Assembly (NCBI GenBank): GCA_002402315.1
Contig: DHFP01000069.1
Location: 1-21,875 of the forward strand
DNA from: Clostridiales bacterium UBA4821
GTDB lineage: Bacteria > Bacillota > Clostridia > Acetivibrionales > UBA4821
Length of the DNA stretch: 21,875 nucleotides
Direction: 5' to 3'
Positions 6,838 to 13,913 of this stretch are shown piece by piece (position 1 is the first letter of the stretch; each line of letters begins with the position of its first letter). A model generated the notes under the pieces. The model saw only the letters and a list, made by a program, of their open reading frames with translations. It was not told the origin of the DNA and did no database searches. A program made the position numbers and the translations under genes.

Positions 6838-7332
6838 ATGAATAATAGACATAATCCGAGGCATCATAAATTAGGTTTAATTTGTTGTGTTTTATTAGGT
6901 TGTGTTTTGATATTATCAGGGGTTGGGAAGTTATTTATAAATTTACCGAATGAGACAGAATTTTTACAAAATCTTGCACCTGTATTTTCATTATCAGGAT
7001 GGGAAGCTGAGTTAATTGCATATATACTGCCGTGGTTTGAGCTACTTGTTGGGTTACTTTTAGTGTTACAGATATGGCCTCAATGGGTAGCTTTGTTTGG
7101 GTGTATTCCTTTAACACTGTGCTTTATTACCAATAATGTGTGGATGATTATGTCGGGTGTTAAGTATGATACTTGTAATCTTTGTTTTGGGGCGTTGGAA
7201 AAGTATTTTGGTAGTTTAAGCCCCATACAAGCATTAATTATTGACTGTATATTATTTATCCTTGCTATTTGTATAATTTCGGCGGGTAACGGATACAAAT
7301 TTATGTACGGGGTATTGGAACGTGGCAAATAG
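6838..7332 (+). CDS. DoxX/MauE-like four-helix membrane protein
   Basis: A 164-residue protein with four hydrophobic segments at about residues 11-30, 57-80, 82-103 and 130-150. Between helices 3 and 4 is CNLCFG (C113, C116), followed by a helix beginning GSLSPIQALIIDC. This is the layout of MauE/DoxX-type proteins, where the CxxC-FG region is linked to disulphide exchange or quinone-coupled oxidation. In a glycan island it could help fold exported proteins, but that is inference. ATG start two bases after the upstream stop; it overlaps the next gene by 11 bases. Confidence 0.7.
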   Translation: MNNRHNPRHHKLGLICCVLLGCVLILSGVGKLFINLPNETEFLQNLAPVFSLSGWEAELIAYILPWFELLVGLLLVLQIWPQWVALFGCIPLTLCFITNNVWMIMSGVKYDTCNLCFGALEKYFGSLSPIQALIIDCILFILAICIISAGNGYKFMYGVLERGK

Positions 7333-8071
7333 ACCTCCAATCTTGTTAAATAGCTATTCTTTAAAAGAGGGGATGAGGATTTTAACTAAAGACCCTATTG
7401 CTTTATTTAATTATGTTAATCAGGGGATACAATGTTCAGTAGATAGACAATTATTACAGTTATGTAACTTTCTTGGGTGGCGTATGGATAATGTTGTATG
7501 TTACTTAAATCAGATACGCAACAACGGCAAATTTCAAGATACAGTTAAGAGTAGATTAGGCAATATAAACTATGGACAGGTTATTTGTCCTGAAGTTTTG
7601 TATGTGATAGTACGGGAATTGTCCCCATATCAGGTGGTTGAAACGGGCGTATCAGCGGGTGTATCGAGTGCATATATCTTGCAGGCTTTAGAGGATAACG
7701 GTAAAGGTAAACTATATTCAATAGATTTACCCAATATAGCTATTAAGGAAGCTCATACTGTAGATGAGACGGGGTTTGTAATTCCTGATTATTTAAGGCA
7801 AAGATGGTCTCTGCGTGTAGGCAAAAGCTATGATTTATTACGCCCTTTACTTGCTGAGATTGGGAATATAGATATGTTCTTACATGATAGCGAACACACC
7901 TATAATACTATGCAGTGGGAATATGAGGTGGCGTGGATGTCGCTTGATAAAAATGGATTAATAGTTTCACATGACATAAATGATAACTCAGCTTTTTGTG
8001 ATTTTGCTCATTGTGTGAAGCGGAAGTATAAAGAGATATTTTTTACAGGCATAGGTGTAATCAAAAAGTGA
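7322..8071 (+). CDS. class I SAM-dependent methyltransferase (Methyltransf_24 type)
   Basis: A 249-residue protein with a GTG start overlapping the upstream gene. Motif I is VVETGVSAGVSSAYIL (about 105-120). Motif II is LYSIDLP (131-137), and the region DMFLHDSEHTYNTM (184-197) with GLIVSHDI carries the acidic and His residues that bind metal in related O-methyltransferases of sugars and small molecules. It ends with KRKYKEIFFTGIGVIKK. In this setting it most likely methylates a sugar of the glycan, but the substrate is unknown. The downstream gene begins within its stop (GTGA). Confidence 0.83.
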   Translation: MANRPPILLNSYSLKEGMRILTKDPIALFNYVNQGIQCSVDRQLLQLCNFLGWRMDNVVCYLNQIRNNGKFQDTVKSRLGNINYGQVICPEVLYVIVRELSPYQVVETGVSAGVSSAYILQALEDNGKGKLYSIDLPNIAIKEAHTVDETGFVIPDYLRQRWSLRVGKSYDLLRPLLAEIGNIDMFLHDSEHTYNTMQWEYEVAWMSLDKNGLIVSHDINDNSAFCDFAHCVKRKYKEIFFTGIGVIKK

Positions 8072-8454
8072 TTAGGCGTTTTTTATTGTATATAGGCAGG
8101 TGGCAGTTAAGTAGCCCTATACTTGCACCTATTGTAGCGTTATTTACGGGTACGCCAATTTGGGGAACGTGGCAAACATGGGCAGGTACTATTGTTGCTA
8201 ATCTTATTGGTGGCTGTATATTCTTTTGGGTAGATAGGTTTATCTTTACATCAGCATCAGTAGAAATGTGGCACGTTAAGGAAAACGGGATATGTGATAA
8301 ATGTGGAAAAGAAGCTTCACTATGGAGATTAGTACTAGCACCCAATTATGATAAACGCCAAAGTGAGCCTAAATTCCTGTGTATGGAATGTTCTAAACTT
8401 AAAACTGATGAGTTAAGACGTAAGGGATTAAAAATAAGAGGGAAATCGTATTGA
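8068..8454 (+). CDS. membrane protein with C-terminal zinc ribbon
   Basis: A 128-residue protein, GTG start overlapping the upstream stop. It begins with RWQLSSPILAPIVAL and a second hydrophobic stretch ANLIGGCIFFWVDRFIF (about 44-60), then a soluble tail with C76-x2-C79 and C105-x2-C108, a zinc-ribbon layout. I know this arrangement as a conserved bacterial and phage hypothetical family without assigned function. The last ten codons and stop lie inside a 42-bp sequence that is repeated at 9164-9205 with only synonymous differences, so this gene's 3' end marks a recombination junction. Confidence 0.7.
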   Translation: MIRRFLLYIGRWQLSSPILAPIVALFTGTPIWGTWQTWAGTIVANLIGGCIFFWVDRFIFTSASVEMWHVKENGICDKCGKEASLWRLVLAPNYDKRQSEPKFLCMECSKLKTDELRRKGLKIRGKSY

Positions 8455-8466
8455 AGATAGCAATAA
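8425..8466 (+). repeat. 42-bp direct repeat, copy A
   Basis: 39 of 42 bases match copy B at 9164-9205. It contains the last ten codons (GLKIRGKSY plus stop) of the zinc-ribbon membrane protein and then TTGAAGATAGCAATA, which is the start of the UDP-glucose dehydrogenase gene. Here that start is dead: the frame reads MKIAIK and stops. The homology ends at 8466, one base before the junction-side gene begins at 8468. Confidence 0.9.
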
Positions 8467-8467
8467 A

Positions 8468-8719
8468 ATGAAAGGGTTTTTATTGTTTTGTAAATTTGTG
8501 GTTTTTGTATTTGGTTTATTTACATACTGTATATTTAGTGTGTATTTATATAGTGAGACCATAAAATTACTAAATGAAATTTCTGTTAGTGGATTTAGTT
8601 ATTACGTAGACTCATTTGCTATAGCTATAACTATATTCTGGATATTGTGTTATTTGTGTTATAAGTTTTGGCTTAAGGAGGTTAATTTATTGAGGGATAA
8701 ACTTAAAAAGGGAAAATGA
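8468..8719 (+). CDS. small two-helix membrane protein
   Basis: An 83-residue protein with two hydrophobic segments (about residues 4-26 and 46-66) and a basic C-terminus (LLRDKLKKGK), predicted in the inner membrane. The start ATG is directly at the end of the 42-bp repeat copy A, and only a weak GAAG-type SD from that repeat precedes it. No family recognised. It is the first of two membrane-protein genes in the segment bracketed by the repeats. Confidence 0.55.
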   Translation: MKGFLLFCKFVVFVFGLFTYCIFSVYLYSETIKLLNEISVSGFSYYVDSFAIAITIFWILCYLCYKFWLKEVNLLRDKLKKGK

Positions 8720-8760
8720 AATTTGTGGAATATTAAGAATTACCGAATAGGAGATTAAAT

Positions 8761-9153
8761 ATGTGGATAGCGATAATAGTGTCAGTAGCTTTTATACTTA
8801 TGATTGTAATAACTTCGGCAATTACAAAATATAGAGAGATGCTAGTATGTGTACTACTTGTCTTTGCAGTTTTTCCCTTAACATACTTTCCCTTAGTAGG
8901 GTCTGCTAATCAAAAGTTAGAAATGTCATCAAATTACTCTATTGGAATAGAAGGACAAAATATTTACTTTGATGAGTATAAGATAGAAGGGAATAATCTT
9001 TATGTAGATGAGTATTATTGGGTTGATGAATGGGGTTTTCCTATGGCTAGTATAAAGAAGTGTAGTTTACCCTTAGAAATAGAAAATCCTCCAAGTGTAC
9101 ACGACTTAAGAGAGCCAAAAATTCTAAAAGGTGAACTTTGGTGTGGTGAATAA
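8761..9153 (+). CDS. membrane-anchored hypothetical protein
   Basis: A 130-residue protein; ATG with AGGAGA about 8750-8755. Two hydrophobic helices lie at about 3-22 and 28-46, then a soluble acidic, Tyr-rich domain of about 80 residues (NIYFDEYKIEGNNLYVDEYY) that is probably beta-rich and outside the cytoplasm. NIYFDEYKIEG and NLYVDEYYWVD look like a short internal repeat. No family recognised. It ends ten bases before repeat copy B, so it belongs to the inserted or exchanged segment. Confidence 0.55.
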   Translation: MWIAIIVSVAFILMIVITSAITKYREMLVCVLLVFAVFPLTYFPLVGSANQKLEMSSNYSIGIEGQNIYFDEYKIEGNNLYVDEYYWVDEWGFPMASIKKCSLPLEIENPPSVHDLREPKILKGELWCGE

Positions 9154-9163
9154 GTTATTATAT

Positions 9164-9205
9164 GGATTGAAAATAAGGGGGAAATCATATTGAAGATAGC
9201 AATAA
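9164..9205 (+). repeat. 42-bp direct repeat, copy B
   Basis: This copy still encodes GLKIRGKSY and a stop in the frame of the 8068-8454 protein, although no such gene precedes it, followed by the functional SD (AGGGGG) and TTG start of the dehydrogenase gene. The three differences from copy A (TTA/TTG, AGA/AGG, TCG/TCA) are all third-position and synonymous. Confidence 0.9.
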
Positions 9206-10068
9206 TAGGCAGTGGTATTGTAGGGCAAGATATAGGGCAAGGCTTTAGTAAATTAGGGCATGAAGTTAATTACTATGATACGGATGCTGAAAAGTTAAAG
9301 GACTTAAATAAACAGGGTTGTTTTGTATCGTACTCAATAACTGAAGTTACTTTAATGACAGATATGTGCTTTATCTGCGTACCTACACCCTATAATGACG
9401 GGATTGACCTTTCGTATATTAAATCTTCAGTTGGGAGTATTGCAAAGGCATTAAAGGGGATTTCAAAATGGTATCTGGTTGTAATAAAATCTACAGTCCT
9501 GCCTAAGACAGCCGAGGATGTTATCTTGCCCATACTCAGAGAGAATAAGGTTAATTTTGGGTTGTGTGTTAATCCTGAATTTTTAACGCAATCCCATTCA
9601 AGTTGGACAGATGATAAGAAGTTTCGGCGTGATTTTGGGAGTGAAGATAGAATTGTAATTGGAGAGTTTGATAAAAAATCGGGTGATGTGCTTGAGTCTA
9701 TTTATAAGCCTATCGGAGCCCCTATTTATAGAATGAGTTTAAGAGAAGCGGAGATGTGTAAATATGCTGCGAATATGATGTTAGCTACCAAGATTTCATA
9801 CTGGAACGAAATATTCTTATATTGTAAGGAATTAGGTATAGACTCAAATTTAGTGGCGGAAGTAGTATCAAGAGATAACCGTATAGGTAAGTATGGCACG
9901 GTGCATGGCAAGGCATATGGGGGCAAGTGTTTGGATAAGGACTTAAAATCTTTTATAAAGGAATTTGTTATAGATAAAGAAATGGGCTATGTTAATTCTC
10001 CAAGTCTATTATTTGAAGTTGACCAGATTAATGAATATATGAGAATAAATTACGGAGTAAGGGAATGA
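9190..10068 (+). CDS. UDP-glucose 6-dehydrogenase-like enzyme, short form
   Basis: A 292-residue member of the UDP-glucose/GDP-mannose dehydrogenase family. The Rossmann motif GSGIVG is at 7-12, the middle domain has KYAANMMLATKISYWNE (191-207), and the catalytic region GGKCLDKD (244-251) holds the essential Cys247 and Lys250. The family oxidises an NDP-hexose twice to the uronic acid using NAD. Usual members are about 400-450 residues; this one ends soon after the central domain and lacks the C-terminal UDP-binding domain, with no sign of a frameshift because the next gene begins at its stop. Start is TTG at 9190 with AGGGGG eight bases upstream. It would supply a UDP-uronic acid for the epimerase downstream if active. 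Confidence 0.85.
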   Translation: MKIAIIGSGIVGQDIGQGFSKLGHEVNYYDTDAEKLKDLNKQGCFVSYSITEVTLMTDMCFICVPTPYNDGIDLSYIKSSVGSIAKALKGISKWYLVVIKSTVLPKTAEDVILPILRENKVNFGLCVNPEFLTQSHSSWTDDKKFRRDFGSEDRIVIGEFDKKSGDVLESIYKPIGAPIYRMSLREAEMCKYAANMMLATKISYWNEIFLYCKELGIDSNLVAEVVSRDNRIGKYGTVHGKAYGGKCLDKDLKSFIKEFVIDKEMGYVNSPSLLFEVDQINEYMRINYGVRE

Positions 10069-11267
10069 AAATCTTAATGGTTGCCCCCCGCTTCTCACCC
10101 AAGAGTGGCGGTGGTGGATATGTTATAACTAAAAATCTAATTAAAGCGTTAGAAAAGCAGGGGTTTGATATAGGCGTATTTACAAGCGATTATGAATATG
10201 ATATGTATGAGGCTTACAGTGGACTAAATCAGAATGGTAAGCACGTTTGGATAATGCCATTTAAGACGATATTTACACTTATGGGTTTTCATATTACACG
10301 TAGGAATCCGTTAATTAGTTGGCGGAAAGGCGTTTTTACTGAAGATGTTGATGTAGTGCATATGCAGGGTTGCCGTACATTTCAGAATATCGTAGCTTAT
10401 AAGCAGTGTAAAAAATATCATATTCCGTATATTGTGGATGCACACGGGTTTCCTATTCAGGGTGGTTGGATGCATAAATTGGTTTTAAGAACATTTGATT
10501 GGTTATTTGCCAATAAAATAGTTAAGGATGCTACTTTCTGTGTGGCGGAGACTGAAATAGGCAAACAGGAATATTTAAGGGCGGGAGTTAAAGAGGATAG
10601 AATTAAGATAATCCCTTGTCCTTATGACTTATCTGTATTTAATAATTTGCCCATGAAAGGTGAGTTTAAACGTAAGTATAAATTACCCAGCGATGCTAAA
10701 ATCATTGGGTTTTTAGGTGGATTGGATAAGATAAAGGGCTTAGACTTCTTGGTAGAATCATTTGCCGATATAGAAGATAAGGATAATCTCTATTTAGTAT
10801 TGGCGGGCACGGACATGGGATTTGGGAAAGAGTTACACAAGCTGGTCAATGAATTAGGGATAGACGATGAAGTTATATTTACTGATTATATATCGGGTAG
10901 AGATAAATTAGAGTATCTTGTTGACTGTGATATTTGTGTATTTCCGTCAAGGACAGAACAGGGGTTGCCGTTCGCTGCACTTGAAGCTATTATGTGTAAC
11001 ACTCCTATTATAGTAACTGAGGGTACAGGGGCAGCGGAAGATTGTAGGAAAATGGGGCAGTGTTTTATTATTGATTTTGGTAATGTTATTGGGTTAAGTA
11101 GTCAGATAAAAAGTATTATAGGTATAGATGATTTTGGTATGACAATTTTAAATGAGATGGTTTTTAATCAGCAACAGTGTATTCGTAAAAATTTATCAAT
11201 AGATGAGAAAGCTAACGATTATAGTCAGTTATATATCGATATTAAATCAGCGGGACAAGTAAGATGA
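10065..11267 (+). CDS. family 4 glycosyltransferase
   Basis: A 400-residue GT-B retaining enzyme. The N-domain starts MKILMVAPRFSPKSGGGGYV, the GT4 signature for a glycine loop, and includes VDVVHMQG and the VDAHGFP region. The C-domain starts GFLGGLDKIKGLDFLVESF and has CDICVFPSRTEQGLPFAALE, the donor-binding segment with an acidic pair resembling EX7E but spaced one residue longer. The protein is probably peripheral to the membrane. ATG overlaps the dehydrogenase stop by four bases (ATGA), so the two are translationally coupled. Donor sugar unknown; a UDP-sugar made by the neighbouring enzymes is reasonable. Confidence 0.88.
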   Translation: MKILMVAPRFSPKSGGGGYVITKNLIKALEKQGFDIGVFTSDYEYDMYEAYSGLNQNGKHVWIMPFKTIFTLMGFHITRRNPLISWRKGVFTEDVDVVHMQGCRTFQNIVAYKQCKKYHIPYIVDAHGFPIQGGWMHKLVLRTFDWLFANKIVKDATFCVAETEIGKQEYLRAGVKEDRIKIIPCPYDLSVFNNLPMKGEFKRKYKLPSDAKIIGFLGGLDKIKGLDFLVESFADIEDKDNLYLVLAGTDMGFGKELHKLVNELGIDDEVIFTDYISGRDKLEYLVDCDICVFPSRTEQGLPFAALEAIMCNTPIIVTEGTGAAEDCRKMGQCFIIDFGNVIGLSSQIKSIIGIDDFGMTILNEMVFNQQQCIRKNLSIDEKANDYSQLYIDIKSAGQVR

Positions 11268-11440
11268 TTTATGTGTTTGAAGTAACTTTAGTTAATGTTG
11301 AAACCAAGGTTCATTTAGCCACCAAAGTAGAGTGTATCACGGCAAATAATGCGAATGATGCGATGAATATATTGCGGGATAATGTTATAAAAGGGTGGGA
11401 GATTGATAAGGCAACTCTTATTGGTAGTAGGGCGAGATAA
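11264..11440 (+). CDS. small phage-type hypothetical protein
   Basis: A 58-residue ORF starting with the ATG that overlaps the GT4 stop (ATGA). It reads MIYVFEVTLVNVETKVHLAT and then ITANNANDAMNILRDNVIKGWEID, an alpha/beta pattern with an A-x-N-x-x-E/D-A helix typical of small phage proteins of unknown role. It has no SD of its own and would rely on coupling. The stop is directly followed by the promoter of the HNH gene. Confidence 0.6.
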   Translation: MIYVFEVTLVNVETKVHLATKVECITANNANDAMNILRDNVIKGWEIDKATLIGSRAR

Positions 11441-11469
11441 TTGATAACATAGATATAATATGTTATAAT
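11441..11469 (+). promoter_or_regulatory. sigma70-like promoter for the HNH gene
   Basis: TTGATA at 11441-11446 and TATAAT at 11464-11469 are separated by 17 bases, a near-consensus sigma70/sigmaA promoter (-35 5/6, -10 6/6). Transcription would start near 11476, only one or two bases before the ATG at 11478. A second TATAAT at 11454-11459 has no -35 at proper spacing. Confidence 0.65.
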
Positions 11470-11477
11470 GTGTAAAT

Positions 11478-11732
11478 ATGAGGTGTACACCGATTAATAA
11501 AATTAGCAAAGTAAAGTTAGCACAAAATAGAGAGGAATATCAATTAAAACAGGAACTATTAGAAAAGAGTGGTGGGTTGTGTATGTTGTGTAAGCAAGTA
11601 CCCGATTGGAGAGGATTAAGTAAACATGAGATTAAATTTAGAAGTTTAGGGGGCAGTCCTACTGATAGAGATAATGTTATATTAGTTTGTGGTAAATGCC
11701 ATTCCAAACTTCATGGAATTGCAGAAAAATGA
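11478..11732 (+). CDS. HNH endonuclease
   Basis: An 84-residue HNH-family nuclease. The zinc ribbon pairs are C35-x2-C38 and C71-x2-C74; the catalytic set is H50 (HEIKFRSLGG), N66 (DRDNVILVC) and H75 (KCHSKLHG). Such small HNH proteins nick or cut DNA and are frequent homing elements or packaging-associated enzymes in phages. It has its own promoter and no SD; the predicted transcript would be almost leaderless, unlike its neighbours. It separates the GT4 gene from the epimerase gene, which fits a mobile intruder in the glycan island. A four-base overlap links it to the small zinc-ribbon gene downstream. Confidence 0.87.
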   Translation: MRCTPINKISKVKLAQNREEYQLKQELLEKSGGLCMLCKQVPDWRGLSKHEIKFRSLGGSPTDRDNVILVCGKCHSKLHGIAEK

Positions 11733-11863
11733 TGGATTTTAAGTGGAAATGTAAAATATGTGGTCAACCTATTGAGCGTACTTCTAAATCAAAATACCAT
11801 CGTCTTTGTGTTGAGTGTAACAAAACCTTAAAAAGACGCCAAATAAAATCAAAACTGAATTAG
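11729..11863 (+). CDS. small zinc-ribbon protein
   Basis: A 44-residue ORF whose ATG overlaps the HNH stop (ATGATGA region). It has two CxxC pairs, C8/C11 (KCKICGQPIE) and C27/C30 (LCVECNKTLK), followed by a very basic tail (KRRQIKSKLN). This is a minimal zinc ribbon with a likely nucleic-acid-binding tail. Its stop overlaps the SD AGGAGAC that serves the epimerase gene. It is probably translated with the HNH protein; function unknown. Confidence 0.6.
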   Translation: MMDFKWKCKICGQPIERTSKSKYHRLCVECNKTLKRRQIKSKLN

Positions 11864-11874
11864 GAGACTAACAT

Positions 11875-12834
11875 TTGCGAATATTAATTACAGGTGGTGC
11901 AGGATTTGTGGGGTCTCATCTATGTGAAAGGTACGTTAAAGAAGGGCATACTGTACTTTGTGTAGATAATTTTCTTTCAGGGTCATTGGATAATATTAAA
12001 CATCTTTTAGACTATCATAATTTCAAGTTGGTGAAGGGTGATATAAGAGATAAAGAGTTAATGGGCAGCCTGATTAATGGAGTAGATGTTATATTCCATT
12101 TGGCAGCCCAAATTCATGTAGACCGCTCCTATATTGAGCCAGAATTAACATGGGACATAAACGTACATGGGACTCAAAACATTTTAGAGTTAGCACGGTT
12201 TTATGATGTAAAGCGTATTATAGTTTCATCATCTTCTGAAGTATATGGTACGGCGTTGTATGTACCTATGGATGAAAAACACCCTCTCAATGCACCTCAT
12301 CCGTATGGAGCTTCCAAGATAGCGATGGATAGAATGTGTGCAGCGTACCAAAAAACTTATGGTATGGATGTTGTAATAATGAGACCGTTTAATATATTTG
12401 GGGCAAGACAGAGGGATATAGGGTATGGTGCTGTCATTTCTTTATTTACACGCAGAGTATTGAATGGTATCCCCCCGATTATTTATGGTGATGGTTCACA
12501 GCGCAGAGAATACACTTACATTGACGATATAGTTAGGGCGTATGATTTGGTATTAAAGTATCCTGATTTAGTACATGAACCTGTAAATTTTGCTACTGGG
12601 GTTGATTACTCAATTAAAGAGTTAGCTGAGATGATAATTGAAATCAGTGGTAGTAAACTAAAACCCATATATACAAATAAACGTATGGCAGAGGTGGATA
12701 GATTATGTGGGGATGCGACAAGGGCAGAACAAATTTATGGGTGGTATCCTGAAATCGGTATACAGGAAGGGCTTAAAAGATTTATTGATTGGTACAGGGT
12801 GTATGGTTTTGAAAGGTGGCTAGATATAAGATAA
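11875..12834 (+). CDS. NAD-dependent nucleotide-sugar epimerase/dehydratase
   Basis: A 319-residue extended short-chain dehydrogenase. The NAD loop is TGGAGFVGSHL (6-16), the active site is VSSSSEVYG (118-125) with Y144 and K148 in PYGASK, and FNIFGARQRD plus GDGSQRREYTYIDD are the conserved sugar-binding segments. The family includes UDP-glucose and UDP-glucuronate 4-epimerases and UDP-glucuronate decarboxylase; I cannot choose among them, but a uronic acid substrate would match the dehydrogenase upstream. TTG start with AGGAGAC seven bases before. Length is normal for the family. Confidence 0.88.
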   Translation: MRILITGGAGFVGSHLCERYVKEGHTVLCVDNFLSGSLDNIKHLLDYHNFKLVKGDIRDKELMGSLINGVDVIFHLAAQIHVDRSYIEPELTWDINVHGTQNILELARFYDVKRIIVSSSSEVYGTALYVPMDEKHPLNAPHPYGASKIAMDRMCAAYQKTYGMDVVIMRPFNIFGARQRDIGYGAVISLFTRRVLNGIPPIIYGDGSQRREYTYIDDIVRAYDLVLKYPDLVHEPVNFATGVDYSIKELAEMIIEISGSKLKPIYTNKRMAEVDRLCGDATRAEQIYGWYPEIGIQEGLKRFIDWYRVYGFERWLDIR

Positions 12835-12853
12835 CTATTCCGTAGGAGAGTAA

Positions 12854-13015
12854 ATGATAAAAAAGTGTAAAAATTGTGGCAGGGTATTAAAGCGCAGGGG
12901 CAATGAGACAAAGGCAGCCTTTGATAAGCGTATCTTCTGTAATCGTATTTGCAGTGATAAATGGTTTAGAAAAAATGGGCATCCGTGGCGGCGTGCCATT
13001 GTTCGCCGTAAATGA
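12854..13015 (+). CDS. small cysteine zinc-finger protein
   Basis: A 53-residue ORF with ATG at 12854 and a strong SD AGGAGAG at 12844-12850. C5-x2-C8 (KKCKNCGR) and C29-x3-C33 (IFCNRICSDKW) form a MYM-like or HNH-companion zinc knuckle, followed by a basic tail (WRRAIVRRK). It fits DNA or RNA binding. No known family. It lies between the epimerase and the transketolase genes and overlaps the next ORF by four bases (ATGA). Confidence 0.65.
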   Translation: MIKKCKNCGRVLKRRGNETKAAFDKRIFCNRICSDKWFRKNGHPWRRAIVRRK

Positions 13016-13161
13016 GAGAAATTATTTTACCCTTGGATATTGACTTGGGGTTAAGTCTTTTTCCTATGATACAAGAAATAGACTTTGGATTGCTCTATGG
13101 AAGTTTAATTTTTATCTACTATGTGGCTTTCATAGTATATATGTTGTATAGGGTAAGTTAA
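13012..13161 (+). CDS. small single-pass membrane protein
   Basis: A 49-residue ORF whose ATG overlaps the upstream TGA and whose TAA overlaps the transketolase ATG by one base (TAATG). The first half is amphipathic (MREIILPLDIDLGLSLFPMI) and the second is one hydrophobic helix (LLYGSLIFIYYVAFIVYMLY, about residues 27-46). The exact fit between both neighbours supports translation. Function unknown; it may be a small membrane anchor or regulator. Confidence 0.55.
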   Translation: MREIILPLDIDLGLSLFPMIQEIDFGLLYGSLIFIYYVAFIVYMLYRVS

Positions 13162-13913
13162 TGGATAATAAAGAATTAGCACAGCAAATACGCATCTCAT
13201 CATTGAAGATGTGTCATAATGCGAAAGCATCGCATATAGGTTCATGTTTATCGTGTGCCGATATATTAGCAGTATTATATAACGAAGTATTAAAACAGGA
13301 TGATAAATTAATCGTAAGTAAAGGTCATTGTGCTGCTGCTGTATATTCAGCGTTAAGTTTAACAGGTCATAAAGTAACGGCTGAAATGTTGGATGATTAC
13401 TGTCAAGATGGTGCTAAATTAAGCGGGCACGTAACGTATGGCGTAGATGGTGTTGAATTTTCTACAGGGTCATTAGGGCATGGATTACCCGTAGCCTGTG
13501 GTATGGCGTTAGCAAATAGAAGTCAAAAGGTATTTTGTTTAATGGGTGATGGTGAGACAAATGAAGGTAGTGTATGGGAGTCCGCTCGATTTGCCAGTGA
13601 GTACAAGCTAAGTAATCTGGTTGCTTTAATAGACAATAATGAGTTACAGTCTTTTAGCCAATGTGGGGATGATTTAGGTGCTAAGTTTTCATCTTTCGGA
13701 TGGAGAATTTATAAACTTGATGGGCATAATATAGATATGTTGAGTAAAATACTCAATATAGTACGGGATTTAGATACAGATAAGCCTAAGTGTGTAATTT
13801 GTAAGACAGTAAAGGGTAAAGGCGTTTCATTTTATGAGAGTAGATTAGACTCTCATTATAGATATCCTAATGATAAAGAACTAAAATTAGCTTTAGAGGG
13901 ATTAAGTGCGTAA
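13161..13913 (+). CDS. transketolase, N-terminal (TPP-binding) subunit
   Basis: A 250-residue protein equal to the first domain of transketolase. The TPP/metal motif runs from GDGETNEG (129-136) to LIDNN (156-160), the canonical GDG...NN spacing. H25 (ASHIGS), H56 (SKGH), H90 (SGHV) and H107 (SLGHGL) match conserved substrate or cofactor histidines. Split transketolases work as a heterodimer with the next gene's product and transfer two-carbon ketol units. In sugar-nucleotide clusters they are thought to build branched or extended sugars; the acceptor here is unknown. Overlaps the second subunit by eight bases. Confidence 0.9.
   Translation: MDNKELAQQIRISSLKMCHNAKASHIGSCLSCADILAVLYNEVLKQDDKLIVSKGHCAAAVYSALSLTGHKVTAEMLDDYCQDGAKLSGHVTYGVDGVEFSTGSLGHGLPVACGMALANRSQKVFCLMGDGETNEGSVWESARFASEYKLSNLVALIDNNELQSFSQCGDDLGAKFSSFGWRIYKLDGHNIDMLSKILNIVRDLDTDKPKCVICKTVKGKGVSFYESRLDSHYRYPNDKELKLALEGLSA

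Noticed and set aside
8061..8345. Minus-strand ORF of 94 codons
   Set aside because: It is antisense to the conserved zinc-ribbon membrane gene and has no SD or motif.
9143..9192. Short GTG ORF ending in GLKIRGKSY at repeat copy B
   Set aside because: Only about 17 codons, no SD; the shared codons are better explained as a leftover of the recombined gene end.
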